A stretch of DNA of 64,000 nt from Bacteroidales bacterium. GTDB taxonomy: Bacteria; Bacteroidota; Bacteroidia; Bacteroidales; UBA932. Shown piece by piece: positions 16,466-23,860 of this stretch. The notes under the pieces were generated by a model. That model did no database searches and was not told the DNA's origin. It saw only the letters and a program-made list of their open reading frames with translations. The number at the start of each line of letters is the position of its first letter. Positions within the stretch are counted from its first letter, which is position 1. Location of the stretch: the NCBI GenBank assembly GCA_017651465.1, contig JAGCCX010000081.1:24547-88546 (forward strand), given 5' to 3'. A program made the position numbers and the translations under genes.

Positions 16466-16552
16466 TGCGATTTGATTGTTTTAAGAGTTAATAAAGTATT
16501 GATAGTAAATATGTTATTCCAATAATAAGAGCTTGACCTATGTATCACCCGG

Positions 16553-16692
16553 ACGAAAGAAAAGCCACCAGATTCTTTGGTCTGATGGCATGTAGAGAGG
16601 TTATGGCACCAAGATATCCACTAAGAAGCAGTGGTCAAGCAAGCAAGAGAGATGGTGCCAAGGTCGATAGTCTCCCCAAGAATAAGGCTTTG
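16553..16692 (+). ncRNA. Repeated intergenic sequence family Y, copy 1
   Basis: Homologous over about 140 bases to 18575-18715, with 62 identical consecutive bases (16600-16661). The core can fold: outer stem GGCACCA/TGGTGCC, inner stem CCACT/AGTGG. It sits immediately upstream of the AlbA_2 gene; copy 2 lies downstream of it. It could be a structured RNA, a regulator binding site or direct repeats left by insertion of the gene. Confidence 0.5.
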
Positions 16693-16711
16693 AGGGTATT
16701 GGCAGATTGAT

Positions 16712-16719
16712 TATCTTTG
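16712..16719 (+). promoter_or_regulatory. -7 box of the second AlbA_2 gene
   Basis: TATCTTTG, 16 bases before the ATG at 16736. An earlier out-of-frame ATG at 16726 opens only five codons. Confidence 0.6.
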
Positions 16720-16735
16720 CAGAAAATGAATTTGA

Positions 16736-18388
16736 ATGCTTGACAATATTACATATACCAAATTGCTCGATTCCTTTATCGGCCAGTATAAGAAAGAGAA
16801 TCGCTTTTTAGAGTTCAAGAGCAATTACCAGTCTCCGGAAAAACTCGGCCAATATATTTCCGCTTTATCCAATGGCGCCTGTTTGGATCATGTCGATTTC
16901 GGATATCTGTTCTTCGGCGTAGAGAATAATACCCTCAAGATAATAGGCACTACCTTTGATTGGGAACGCGAGAATGTAAAGAATGGGCAATCTTTAGAAC
17001 TATATCTGAGAAGAAGTATTTCTCCTGGCATTCCATTTCAGATAGACGAGTTTAGGTATCGTGGGAAAGAACGCATTGTGGTTTTCAAAGTGCCTGCTGC
17101 AGAAGGATTGCCAACGTCATTCATTAACGAGCCCTATGTTCGTATTAATGAGTCCACGACCACTCTGCGACCTTATACGGAATGGATTCGAGAAATCTAC
17201 AATTCTACAAAAGATTGGAGCAAAGAGATAATAGAAAACGCTTCATTGGTTGATCTGGACCCAGAAGCAATAACGATTGCTAAGAAAGGATATCAGGAGC
17301 GCTATCCCAAGTTTGCCGAAGATATGGGTAAGTCGGATTTGGCCACTTTCTTAGATCGTGCCGGGTTGACAATTGACGGCAGGATTACGCGTACAGCTCT
17401 GTTGCTTGTCGGGAAGGAGAGTTCCGTACATCACTTGAACCATATCGCCCAAATTAACTGGAAGTTGCAAACGCAGGAGGAAAAAGCCGCTGAAATTTTC
17501 ACCATCCCTTTCCTACTATCCACCACTCAGCTTCTTTCCAAAATTAGAAACTATCGTTTCAAGATTTATCCACAGAATACTCTAATCCCGACAGAGGTTT
17601 GGAAATATGATGAGCAGACCATCCTTGAAGCTCTACATAACTGTATCGCCCACCAAAGATATCTTTCCAATTCTCGTGTCATTGTGACGGAAAGGGAGGA
17701 TTCGCTGGACTTCTGGAATGCCGGCGATTTTTATGATGGCCATTTTGAGGATTACATCGAAGGAAAGAAAACGCCCAAGAAGTATCGGAATCCGTTCCTT
17801 GTCAATGCAATGGTTAACATTAAGATGATTGATTCTCAAGGATATGGAATTCATACAATGTTTACCAGGCAGAAAGACAGATTCCTTCCTATGCCTGATT
17901 ACTCCATTGGAGTTGACGATGGCGTTATGCTGACAATTCCTGGTAGTGTTATTGATATTGAATACAGTGTTCGTTTGATTCAGGACACAAGTATCGATTT
18001 GACAACTGCCGTACTTCTTGACCGAGTTCAAAAGCATCTGCCGATTTCTAATGACGCAGTTAAGAAACTTCGCAAGGAACACTTGATTGAAGGACGAAAA
18101 CCATACTTGATTATATCAAAAGCTTTGGCTCAATCTACAGGCCGGGAGGCTGATTATTCAAAGAATAAACCATTTAGCGATAAATTCTGCTGCGATCTGA
18201 TAGTCAAAGCCTTACAGGAGCACAAATCGCTGCCCAGAAGGAAGATTAATGATTTGATAATGGAGTATCTACCCAAAGAGCAGGAAGAGCAGAAGAAAGT
18301 TTTTAAAGTTGGTAATCTTTTGGCGAAATTGAAACGAAAGGGAATCATTTTCCTCAATGACAAAAAAGAATGGGGGTTAGGCAAGTAG
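16736..18388 (+). CDS. AlbA_2-domain ATP-binding protein (RecG-like), second copy type
   Basis: 550 residues. The N-terminal AlbA_2 domain starts at ENRFLEFKSNYQS and includes YISALSNGACLDHVDFGYLFFGVE, where the usual AFANTxGG is replaced by ALSNGACL. The middle contains a HATPase_c_4-like part (ILEALHNCIAHQRYL, DSLDFWNAGDFYDG) in which motifs are changed relative to the E1 protein. The C-terminus (from about 430) looks like winged helices. Divergent paralogue of the protein at 10847, each the first gene of its element. Flanked on both sides by family Y repeats. A regulatory or defence role is inferred. Confidence 0.82.
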   Translation: MLDNITYTKLLDSFIGQYKKENRFLEFKSNYQSPEKLGQYISALSNGACLDHVDFGYLFFGVENNTLKIIGTTFDWERENVKNGQSLELYLRRSISPGIPFQIDEFRYRGKERIVVFKVPAAEGLPTSFINEPYVRINESTTTLRPYTEWIREIYNSTKDWSKEIIENASLVDLDPEAITIAKKGYQERYPKFAEDMGKSDLATFLDRAGLTIDGRITRTALLLVGKESSVHHLNHIAQINWKLQTQEEKAAEIFTIPFLLSTTQLLSKIRNYRFKIYPQNTLIPTEVWKYDEQTILEALHNCIAHQRYLSNSRVIVTEREDSLDFWNAGDFYDGHFEDYIEGKKTPKKYRNPFLVNAMVNIKMIDSQGYGIHTMFTRQKDRFLPMPDYSIGVDDGVMLTIPGSVIDIEYSVRLIQDTSIDLTTAVLLDRVQKHLPISNDAVKKLRKEHLIEGRKPYLIISKALAQSTGREADYSKNKPFSDKFCCDLIVKALQEHKSLPRRKINDLIMEYLPKEQEEQKKVFKVGNLLAKLKRKGIIFLNDKKEWGLGK

Positions 18389-18442
18389 CCTGATACAAAT
18401 TTACTCGCGTTATCTCGCTTTTACTTACTCACTTCATTACAG

Positions 18443-18476
18443 AAAAGGCCTCACAAGTTGCTGTGTGGCCTTTTTT
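18443..18476 (+). terminator. Terminator downstream of the AlbA_2 gene
   Basis: AAAAGGCC(T)CAC pairs with GTG(T)GGCCTTTT around the loop AAGTTGCT, followed by a T-run. Confidence 0.8.
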
Positions 18477-18574
18477 GAATAAACAAATTTACTCGTTTGT
18501 TACTTCTCCTTTTACTAGGGATTAAGTCGACATCCTAGCGGATCAGGAATCTTTTCTTCCATAAGTAATGGGGT

Positions 18575-18715
18575 AAAAGAAAAGTCACCAGAACACCCGT
18601 ATGATGGCATGTGAAAAGGTTATGGCACCAAGATATCCACTAAGAAGCAGTGGTCAAGCAAGCAAGAGAGATGGTGCCAAAGTCGATAGTACTCCTTAGA
18701 AGTATAAGGGTTTGA
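18575..18715 (+). ncRNA. Repeated intergenic sequence family Y, copy 2
   Basis: The identical 62-base core is at 18619-18680. The same two nested stems are kept, while the flanks have diverged. It lies about 90 bases upstream of the HEPN-like pseudogene, so both copies stand before an ORF. Confidence 0.5.
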
Positions 18716-18804
18716 TTGTTGCTATTGTAAATTGCCTCTTGATGCGGTTCTATATTATATGTATTTTTGTGGAACAAAAACGAGTGTAAAAGCGAGGTTA
18801 ATAT

Positions 18805-19666
18805 ATGAGTAAAGTTCTTAAGGCCACTTCGAAGATCCTTAATCTTGACTTCAATAACTATGAAGAAGGGCGTTTAGTATTCAAAAATAAATACATCATT
18901 AAAGATTCATATTCTCCAGCAATAGACACACAGAGTCATGGAGAATACATTATTACACTTGAAACTTCCGAGATTAGAAACGAAAACGACTTATTGCGAG
19001 AAGCAAGTAACCTTAGAGCAATAACAGGTGTAATAACCCTTCTTTTTAAATGCGTGTTGGGAAGCGCACTCAATACACCAGAGCGTTCTATGAAATCTTT
19101 CACAAGAACATATTATATTCCTGGAGAAATGCCAACAGGGTGGAGTTCCAATTATAATGAGGTGAAAACAGCGCTGGAGAAGAAAAAACAGTATTAAGTG
19201 TAGTATCCGTAAACTCAATCCCTTTTGCGGAGCTCCCCAAAAGCCCCTTTTGTGATTTATCAAATGCTTTGCAGAATTACGATAGACTCTCTGCTGAAAT
19301 CAAAGACTTGCTCTCTATCATTAACAGTGCCGATCTTGTTTCGGATGCGGCTAGATATATGTTGCTTGGTAAAGCCTTGGAAATTGTTAATTCGCTCTAT
19401 CCTCTCAAAGGCAAAGCAGATTTACGTGTTAAAAATGAGTTCCCGAGTTGTCGGACACTTTTGGATTGACAACAATTAAGGATCTTCAAAATTTGGCGAA
19501 CAATAGGAAAGAATCTCGACATTATATCAAAGACAAGCCGACATCATCACCACATCCCTCAATGACTGAAGATGAGAGAAAGAAGTTTTATGATTTGATC
19601 AACTTGTTGTGTATAAACATAGTTCGAAAATCTTTAGGCCTTAAAACTGTTCTGTTTGAGTATTAA
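18805..19666 (+). pseudogene. Frameshifted protein with a HEPN-like C-terminal domain
   Basis: Three successive reading frames give one coherent protein of about 287 residues. Frame 1 runs from MSKVLKATSKILNLDF to the stop at 19197. Translation continues sensibly in another frame from the A-run at 19183-19188 (VNSIPFAELPKSPF...LQNYDRLSAEIKDLL), and shifts again near 19441-19447 to read LSDTFGLTTIKDLQNLANNRKESRHYIKDK. The last part has RKESRH, matching the RxxxxH motif of HEPN ribonuclease-type domains, in a helical context ending at 19666. It could be a dead toxin, a sequencing artefact at the A-run, or programmed frameshifting; decay is most likely. Confidence 0.6.
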
Positions 19667-19706
19667 AAAGAAAGAGCCCCGCAGCTGCTCTCCATAGCAA
19701 GCTTTC

Positions 19707-19888
19707 CAAACGGGTACTCTTCCATCAATCAGAGATACCTTCAAGACCAGAGTTCTATCATGAGTAGAGCGGCTTGGGGGTATCGGCTTTGACATTCCTC
19801 CGGCAATCCTCCTCGGTCCGGTGTCAGTGAGCGTTTTCTGGTTAGTTTTATTTCATATATGAGGGTTTGAGGCGATTCTGGGGCGGTT
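19707..19888 (+). ncRNA. Repeated intergenic sequence family X, copy 2
   Basis: Second copy of the family at 12749-12931, sharing CTCTTCCATCA, CAGAGATAC, ATCATGAGT, GTATCGGCTTTGACATTC and GGGGCGGTTTT. Here the stem TGACA/TGTCA encloses a CCGG/CCGG pairing. It lies downstream of the HEPN-like pseudogene. Confidence 0.45.
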
Positions 19889-19935
19889 TTATTGCTGCAG
19901 TGCTCATAGCAGTAAAACAAGGAACAGAGTTTTAG

Positions 19936-20109
19936 GTAAAAAAGCCGGACTCTCTAGAGTATTCATCAGACAGCCCTAATTTTTGCTGGCCTGATGCCGA
20001 AATCCCTATGGCTGGCCACCGGCCGGCAAAGGTCTTGCCCATGCTCGATGAAAGCATTCGCGAGGAACTCAAGGCGATGATAGAAGATTTGGATCTCGTT
20101 CTTATCTAA
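19936..20109 (+). pseudogene. Possible C-terminal gene fragment
   Basis: An open frame follows a TAG at 19933 and ends at TAA 20107. It contains an ATG at 20008 giving MAGHRPAKVLPMLDESIREE and a helical acidic tail (LKAMIEDLDLVLI). It has no promoter or start context, is GC-richer than its surroundings, and is followed by a good terminator, so it reads like the tail of a lost gene. I do not recognise the family. Confidence 0.35.
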
Positions 20110-20137
20110 TGACCCCGCCCTTTGGTCTGAAACGCAA

Positions 20138-20174
20138 AATGAGCCGGTGAGTCTTGTCTCGTTCCCGGCTCATT
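20138..20174. terminator. Terminator hairpin
   Basis: AATGAGCCGG (20138-20147) pairs exactly with CCGGCTCATT (20165-20174). It lies between the gene fragment and the convergent minus-strand ORF and can act on both. Confidence 0.75.
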
Positions 20175-20200
20175 CTTAGTTTGTTTGTAGCTTGCACCCC

Positions 20201-20461
20201 CTATTCGGGAATCTCATTCAAAACATACTTAGGGCACATTTTCCTACCTAGATTATTCTCTGACCGCTCACCCATTAGACACGTGTCTGTCGCATAGTAA
20301 GCCCGAATGAGGCCCTTCTGGGGAAATGCCCTACTTATGATGTCATAAGCTGCCATAATCTGCTTCTCGCAAGTGACTGACTTCTCGAAGTCATCCTGCT
20401 CCAACTCCACTGCAGTGAGGTTGTTTTGCTTGATTGAAATTACCAGAATTAAATCATTCAT
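20201..20461 (-). CDS. Hypothetical protein
   Basis: 86 residues from the ATG at 20461 (MNDLILVISIKQNN), or 92 from a GTG at 20479 that lies against the Shine-Dalgarno-like AGGAAGG. It has a hydrophobic first strand, then a mixed helical region with IMAAYDIISRAFPQKG and two later cysteines. No known family is recognised. It is transcribed divergently from the large E2 operon, 120-odd bases away, so it could encode a regulator of it; that is inference from position. Confidence 0.5.
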   Translation of the reverse strand: MNDLILVISIKQNNLTAVELEQDDFEKSVTCEKQIMAAYDIISRAFPQKGLIRAYYATDTCLMGERSENNLGRKMCPKYVLNEIPE

Positions 20462-20528
20462 AAAGGGTATAATTCTCACCTTCCTGTTAAAGAGTTCTTT
20501 TTTTTATTAATAATTGAATCAAATTTTG

Positions 20529-20536
20529 TAATTTTG
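20529..20536 (+). promoter_or_regulatory. Probable -7 box of the E2 operon
   Basis: TAATTTTG matches TAnnTTTG, 42 bases before the first ATG. It lies in the AT-rich divergent intergenic region and has no clear -33 partner. Confidence 0.45.
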
Positions 20537-20578
20537 ATGAATTATACACAACGGAAGCAGATAACTTACATATAACCA

Positions 20579-21937
20579 ATGAAAAAGAATCAATATACTA
20601 GACTCATTGCTTTGAGTATTGTATCTCTATTCTTGACAGCGTGCATAACCGGAACGCCAGGTGCTTCCGGGAATAGTGCCGTAAACAAGAATACTCCGGC
20701 CGTGAATGTCCCAACGGCAGATCCAAATGCGCCTCAGACCAGTGCGGCCACTCAGGAAACAGGTGTATATCCTACCACTCCGAATCCTGTGGTCAATGTG
20801 TACCTGGAAATCTCCGGAAGTATGAACGGCTACGTAAACGGTGGCACCTCGACCTTCCAGCAGGTTGTCAAGGAGTATCTTTCCGGAATCAATAATGCCG
20901 GTTTTGCGTCTGCTGTCAATTATTACTACGTGGGGAGCAAAATCACTTCCAAGGGAAATGATCTGAACAATTACATCACAAAGTTGACTCCGTCTTCCTT
21001 TGGCGCTGCAGGTGGTGGTGCGACCACCGATATTGGCGGTCTGTTCAAGACCATCCTGGGCAACATGGATAGTAACACTATTTCGATTTTCATCTCTGAC
21101 TGCATCATTTCGCCTGGCAGCAATACCAATACTGCTGCATACGCACGTGGTCAGATGACCGATGTGCGCGATGCCATTGTCAGCTACACCAATCATTATG
21201 AAGATCTGGCCTGCCTGGTTTATCAGTTTGATTCCGAGTTCAACGGTCGTTACTTCGACTATCAGAACCATCCTCGTAAGGTAAATATGCAGCGCCCGTT
21301 CTATATCTGGGTGTTTGGACATACAGCTCATGTGGCTATGATGAAACTCCAGTATGTCCCGGATAAGGATTTCAAGGTAGCCCCGATTCGCAATCAGTGG
21401 ATTATCTTCAATACTCCGCTGTCAGCACTTCAAGACAACAACAAGTACGGTCTTCTCCTCCCGAACACGGCAAAGAATGGCCAGTATGTTCGTAAATCTG
21501 GGACAGAACTTCGCACCATCCAGAAGGCCGGTGATAATTATCGCTTCTCGTTTGGCGCGAATCTGCTTACAGCGCAGTTCCTGATGGGCGATGATTATGT
21601 TGAGGACACCAGGAACTACAAGCAGATGATTGGGAAAGCCGTCAAGGAAAAGTTCTACGGAGAGATTGAGAAGGATTTCAATCAGTCATCTCCGTTCTCA
21701 GAGATTTTCCGTGTGGATTCTGATTCTCCTTTCCAGAAAGGAACGTTCTCTCTCGCGTTTATTCCTGAGGTTCCTGACTGGGCATATGAATGCACGGATA
21801 CCGATGACCGCATGTTTAACGGGGCCAATGATAACAAGACCTATGGCCTCAACAACATTTTCGAGGGTGTCTTCAATGGCTTCAATAATGGCGGCCACAT
21901 CAACATTCTGGCTCAGTTTGACTTCGAAATAAAATAA
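20579..21937 (+). CDS. vWA-like lipoprotein, first gene of the E2 operon
   Basis: 452 residues. The lipoprotein signal MKKNQYTRLIALSIVSLFLTAC has Cys22 at the lipobox LTAC. A Ser/Pro/Thr/Ala-rich linker (residues 25-70) leads to a domain opening VVNVYLEISGSMNGYVNG. This resembles the MIDAS start of a von Willebrand A domain, DxSxS, with Glu77 in place of the first Asp. Later elements fit as well: GGGATTDIGGLF (MIDAS Thr) and ISIFISDCIISP (MIDAS Asp). It is therefore probably an envelope-anchored, metal-dependent adhesion or scaffold protein outside the inner membrane. It heads an operon of 11 genes with gaps under 20 bp. Confidence 0.8.
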   Translation: MKKNQYTRLIALSIVSLFLTACITGTPGASGNSAVNKNTPAVNVPTADPNAPQTSAATQETGVYPTTPNPVVNVYLEISGSMNGYVNGGTSTFQQVVKEYLSGINNAGFASAVNYYYVGSKITSKGNDLNNYITKLTPSSFGAAGGGATTDIGGLFKTILGNMDSNTISIFISDCIISPGSNTNTAAYARGQMTDVRDAIVSYTNHYEDLACLVYQFDSEFNGRYFDYQNHPRKVNMQRPFYIWVFGHTAHVAMMKLQYVPDKDFKVAPIRNQWIIFNTPLSALQDNNKYGLLLPNTAKNGQYVRKSGTELRTIQKAGDNYRFSFGANLLTAQFLMGDDYVEDTRNYKQMIGKAVKEKFYGEIEKDFNQSSPFSEIFRVDSDSPFQKGTFSLAFIPEVPDWAYECTDTDDRMFNGANDNKTYGLNNIFEGVFNGFNNGGHINILAQFDFEIK

Positions 21938-21946
21938 AACACAGAT

Positions 21947-22411
21947 ATGGAATTCTTTTCACTGTTCTACCAGCTCAATGTCTACGGGCAGGATTTGTTC
22001 TATCACCTGAAGGGATGGGACAATGGAATGCAGGACTTTGTGGCGGCCAACAATCAATTCCCGACAATCTGGCTTGTCACCTTCCTGTCCGCCGTGGCAA
22101 TGTTTGTAGTTTTCTACTACATTCTCAATCACCCCAGGTTTAACAAGTTCTGGCATTGGCTTATCGCCCTTGCTGTTCTTGCAATCGGAATCTTCATCTG
22201 GTCAAGAGGACTTGTACTTGCCGACATTACCGGCGCATCCATGCATCCGGTTGACCCGTCCCTGAATATCAGCGCAGACAATGCAATGATGTTCGGTGTG
22301 TACAACGCTGTCCTTTCTGCGATCTTCTTCCTGTTCTTCTCCGTTATTGGAAGATTCGGAAGCAAGAACTGCAAGAATGCTCCTTGGAAGTCACTCATTA
22401 ACAGGAAATAG
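21947..22411 (+). CDS. Three-TM membrane protein of the E2 operon
   Basis: 154 residues, nine bases after the previous stop. Hydrophobic segments: about 41-60 (TIWLVTFLSAVAMFVVFYYI), 68-86 (WHWLIALAVLAIGIFIWSR) and 116-134 (YNAVLSAIFFLFFSVIGRF), followed by a basic C-terminus. The N-terminal 35 residues are amphipathic and aromatic. No known family is recognised. Its position between a lipoprotein and a tubulin-like protein suggests a membrane adaptor. Confidence 0.75.
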   Translation: MEFFSLFYQLNVYGQDLFYHLKGWDNGMQDFVAANNQFPTIWLVTFLSAVAMFVVFYYILNHPRFNKFWHWLIALAVLAIGIFIWSRGLVLADITGASMHPVDPSLNISADNAMMFGVYNAVLSAIFFLFFSVIGRFGSKNCKNAPWKSLINRK

Positions 22412-22413
22412 CC

Positions 22414-23856
22414 ATGGCAAAGTTATACGTATTTGGTATAGGCGGTACGGGTTCACGTACCCTTCGCGCTCTCACTATGATGCTGGCCAGCGGTGTTGAA
22501 TGCAAGTTCGACACAGTTGTTCCTGTTATCATCGACCCCGATGCCTCTGCAGCAGATATGAGTCGCACCGTAGATGCGATGACTCGCTATATGAAGGTCC
22601 GCAAGTCCCTTGATTTTAACTCTGCTAACGAGAACCGATTCTTCAAGACTGAGATTTGCCCTATTCAGGACATGTCTACCTTCAAACTCACGCTGGAGAA
22701 TACTGAGAATGTCACATTCCGTGACTACATGAAAACAAACCAGATGGATGCTCCCAGTAAGGCACTCATCAATATGCTTTTCTCTCAAGCCAACCTTGAT
22801 TCCGATATGGTGGTCGGCTTCAAGGGAAATCCGAATATCGGCAGTGTGGTCCTGAATCAGTTCTCCACTTCTGATGCCTACAAGGCTTTCTCCAATAACT
22901 TCGAGGAAGGGGACCGTATTTTCATTATCAGCTCCATCTTCGGCGGCACCGGCGCCAGTGGCTTCCCGCTGCTGCTCAAGACGCTCCGCAACGACCAGAC
23001 TTCCCAGCATTGGAATTACATCAAAAACGCCAAAATTGGTGCAGTGACTGTCCTACCGTATTTCAACGTTGAGCAGGACGACAATAGTGGTGTGGATTCA
23101 TCAACTTTCTATTCCAAGACCAAATCCGCCTTAGCATATTATGACAGGAATATCACTGGTAACAATTCAGTGAATGCCTTGTACTACATTGGCGACAGCA
23201 TGCTGGCTACGTACAAGAATCATGACGGCGGTTCTGAGCAGCGCAACAACGCCCACATGGTTGAGTTATACGCTGCTCTCTCAATCCTGAAGTTCGCTTC
23301 CACTCCGGACAACGAATTGGACGGCCGGACTCAGACTTATGAATATGGCATCGACACAAACGACGAGGACATCAAGCAGGTTATCTTCAAAGACCTTGGC
23401 CCCGAAACTCGTCAACTTATTCAGAAGCCTCTTACGATGTTCTTATTGATGAACAAATACATGAAGAGCGCTCTTTCTTCTCAGTATAAGTACCAGCCTT
23501 GGGCTAAAGATTGTGGTCTTGACGAGAACTTCTTCACGTCACAATACTACGCTGACCTCGTCAAATTCCAGGATGCCTTCCGTGTATGGCTTCAGGAACT
23601 GGATGACAACAAGCGCTCCTTTAAGCCCTTCGACGAGAATCGGGTAATTCCGCTCTTTGACCTTGTCAACGGAGCTAAAGCGCATAAGATACTCTGGCCG
23701 CTGCACGACCTTTTCGCCAAGAATTATGCGTTGATGGATTCGTTCCTCAACACCAACTGGCCGAAATGGAATAAGACTGCTTCTAAAGAACAAAAATTCA
23801 TGGAAGTGTTCTATCGTGCCACTAATAAGTTGACCCTCAAGAAATATAACTTCTAA
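22414..23856 (+). CDS. Tubulin-like protein (Tubulin_2/PF13809-type)
   Basis: 480 residues. The N-terminal Rossmann start LYVFGIGGTGSRTLRAL (Gly loop at 8-15) and the tubulin-signature-like loop FGGTGASG (176-183, matching GGGTGSG) are in the expected order and spacing for the tubulin/FtsZ superfamily. Overall similarity to FtsZ is low, so it belongs to the bacterial tubulin-like group rather than cell-division FtsZ. It presumably binds GTP and may polymerise on the cytoplasmic side. It begins two bases after the 3-TM protein and is followed four bases later by an actin-fold ATPase, an unusual pairing. Confidence 0.82.
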   Translation: MAKLYVFGIGGTGSRTLRALTMMLASGVECKFDTVVPVIIDPDASAADMSRTVDAMTRYMKVRKSLDFNSANENRFFKTEICPIQDMSTFKLTLENTENVTFRDYMKTNQMDAPSKALINMLFSQANLDSDMVVGFKGNPNIGSVVLNQFSTSDAYKAFSNNFEEGDRIFIISSIFGGTGASGFPLLLKTLRNDQTSQHWNYIKNAKIGAVTVLPYFNVEQDDNSGVDSSTFYSKTKSALAYYDRNITGNNSVNALYYIGDSMLATYKNHDGGSEQRNNAHMVELYAALSILKFASTPDNELDGRTQTYEYGIDTNDEDIKQVIFKDLGPETRQLIQKPLTMFLLMNKYMKSALSSQYKYQPWAKDCGLDENFFTSQYYADLVKFQDAFRVWLQELDDNKRSFKPFDENRVIPLFDLVNGAKAHKILWPLHDLFAKNYALMDSFLNTNWPKWNKTASKEQKFMEVFYRATNKLTLKKYNF

Positions 23857-23860
23857 GATT

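Noticed and set aside
22414-23856. Cell-division FtsZ
   Set aside because: The signature is FGGTGASG and the context is an accessory operon; overall sequence does not follow FtsZ, and no C-terminal FtsA-binding tail is seen.
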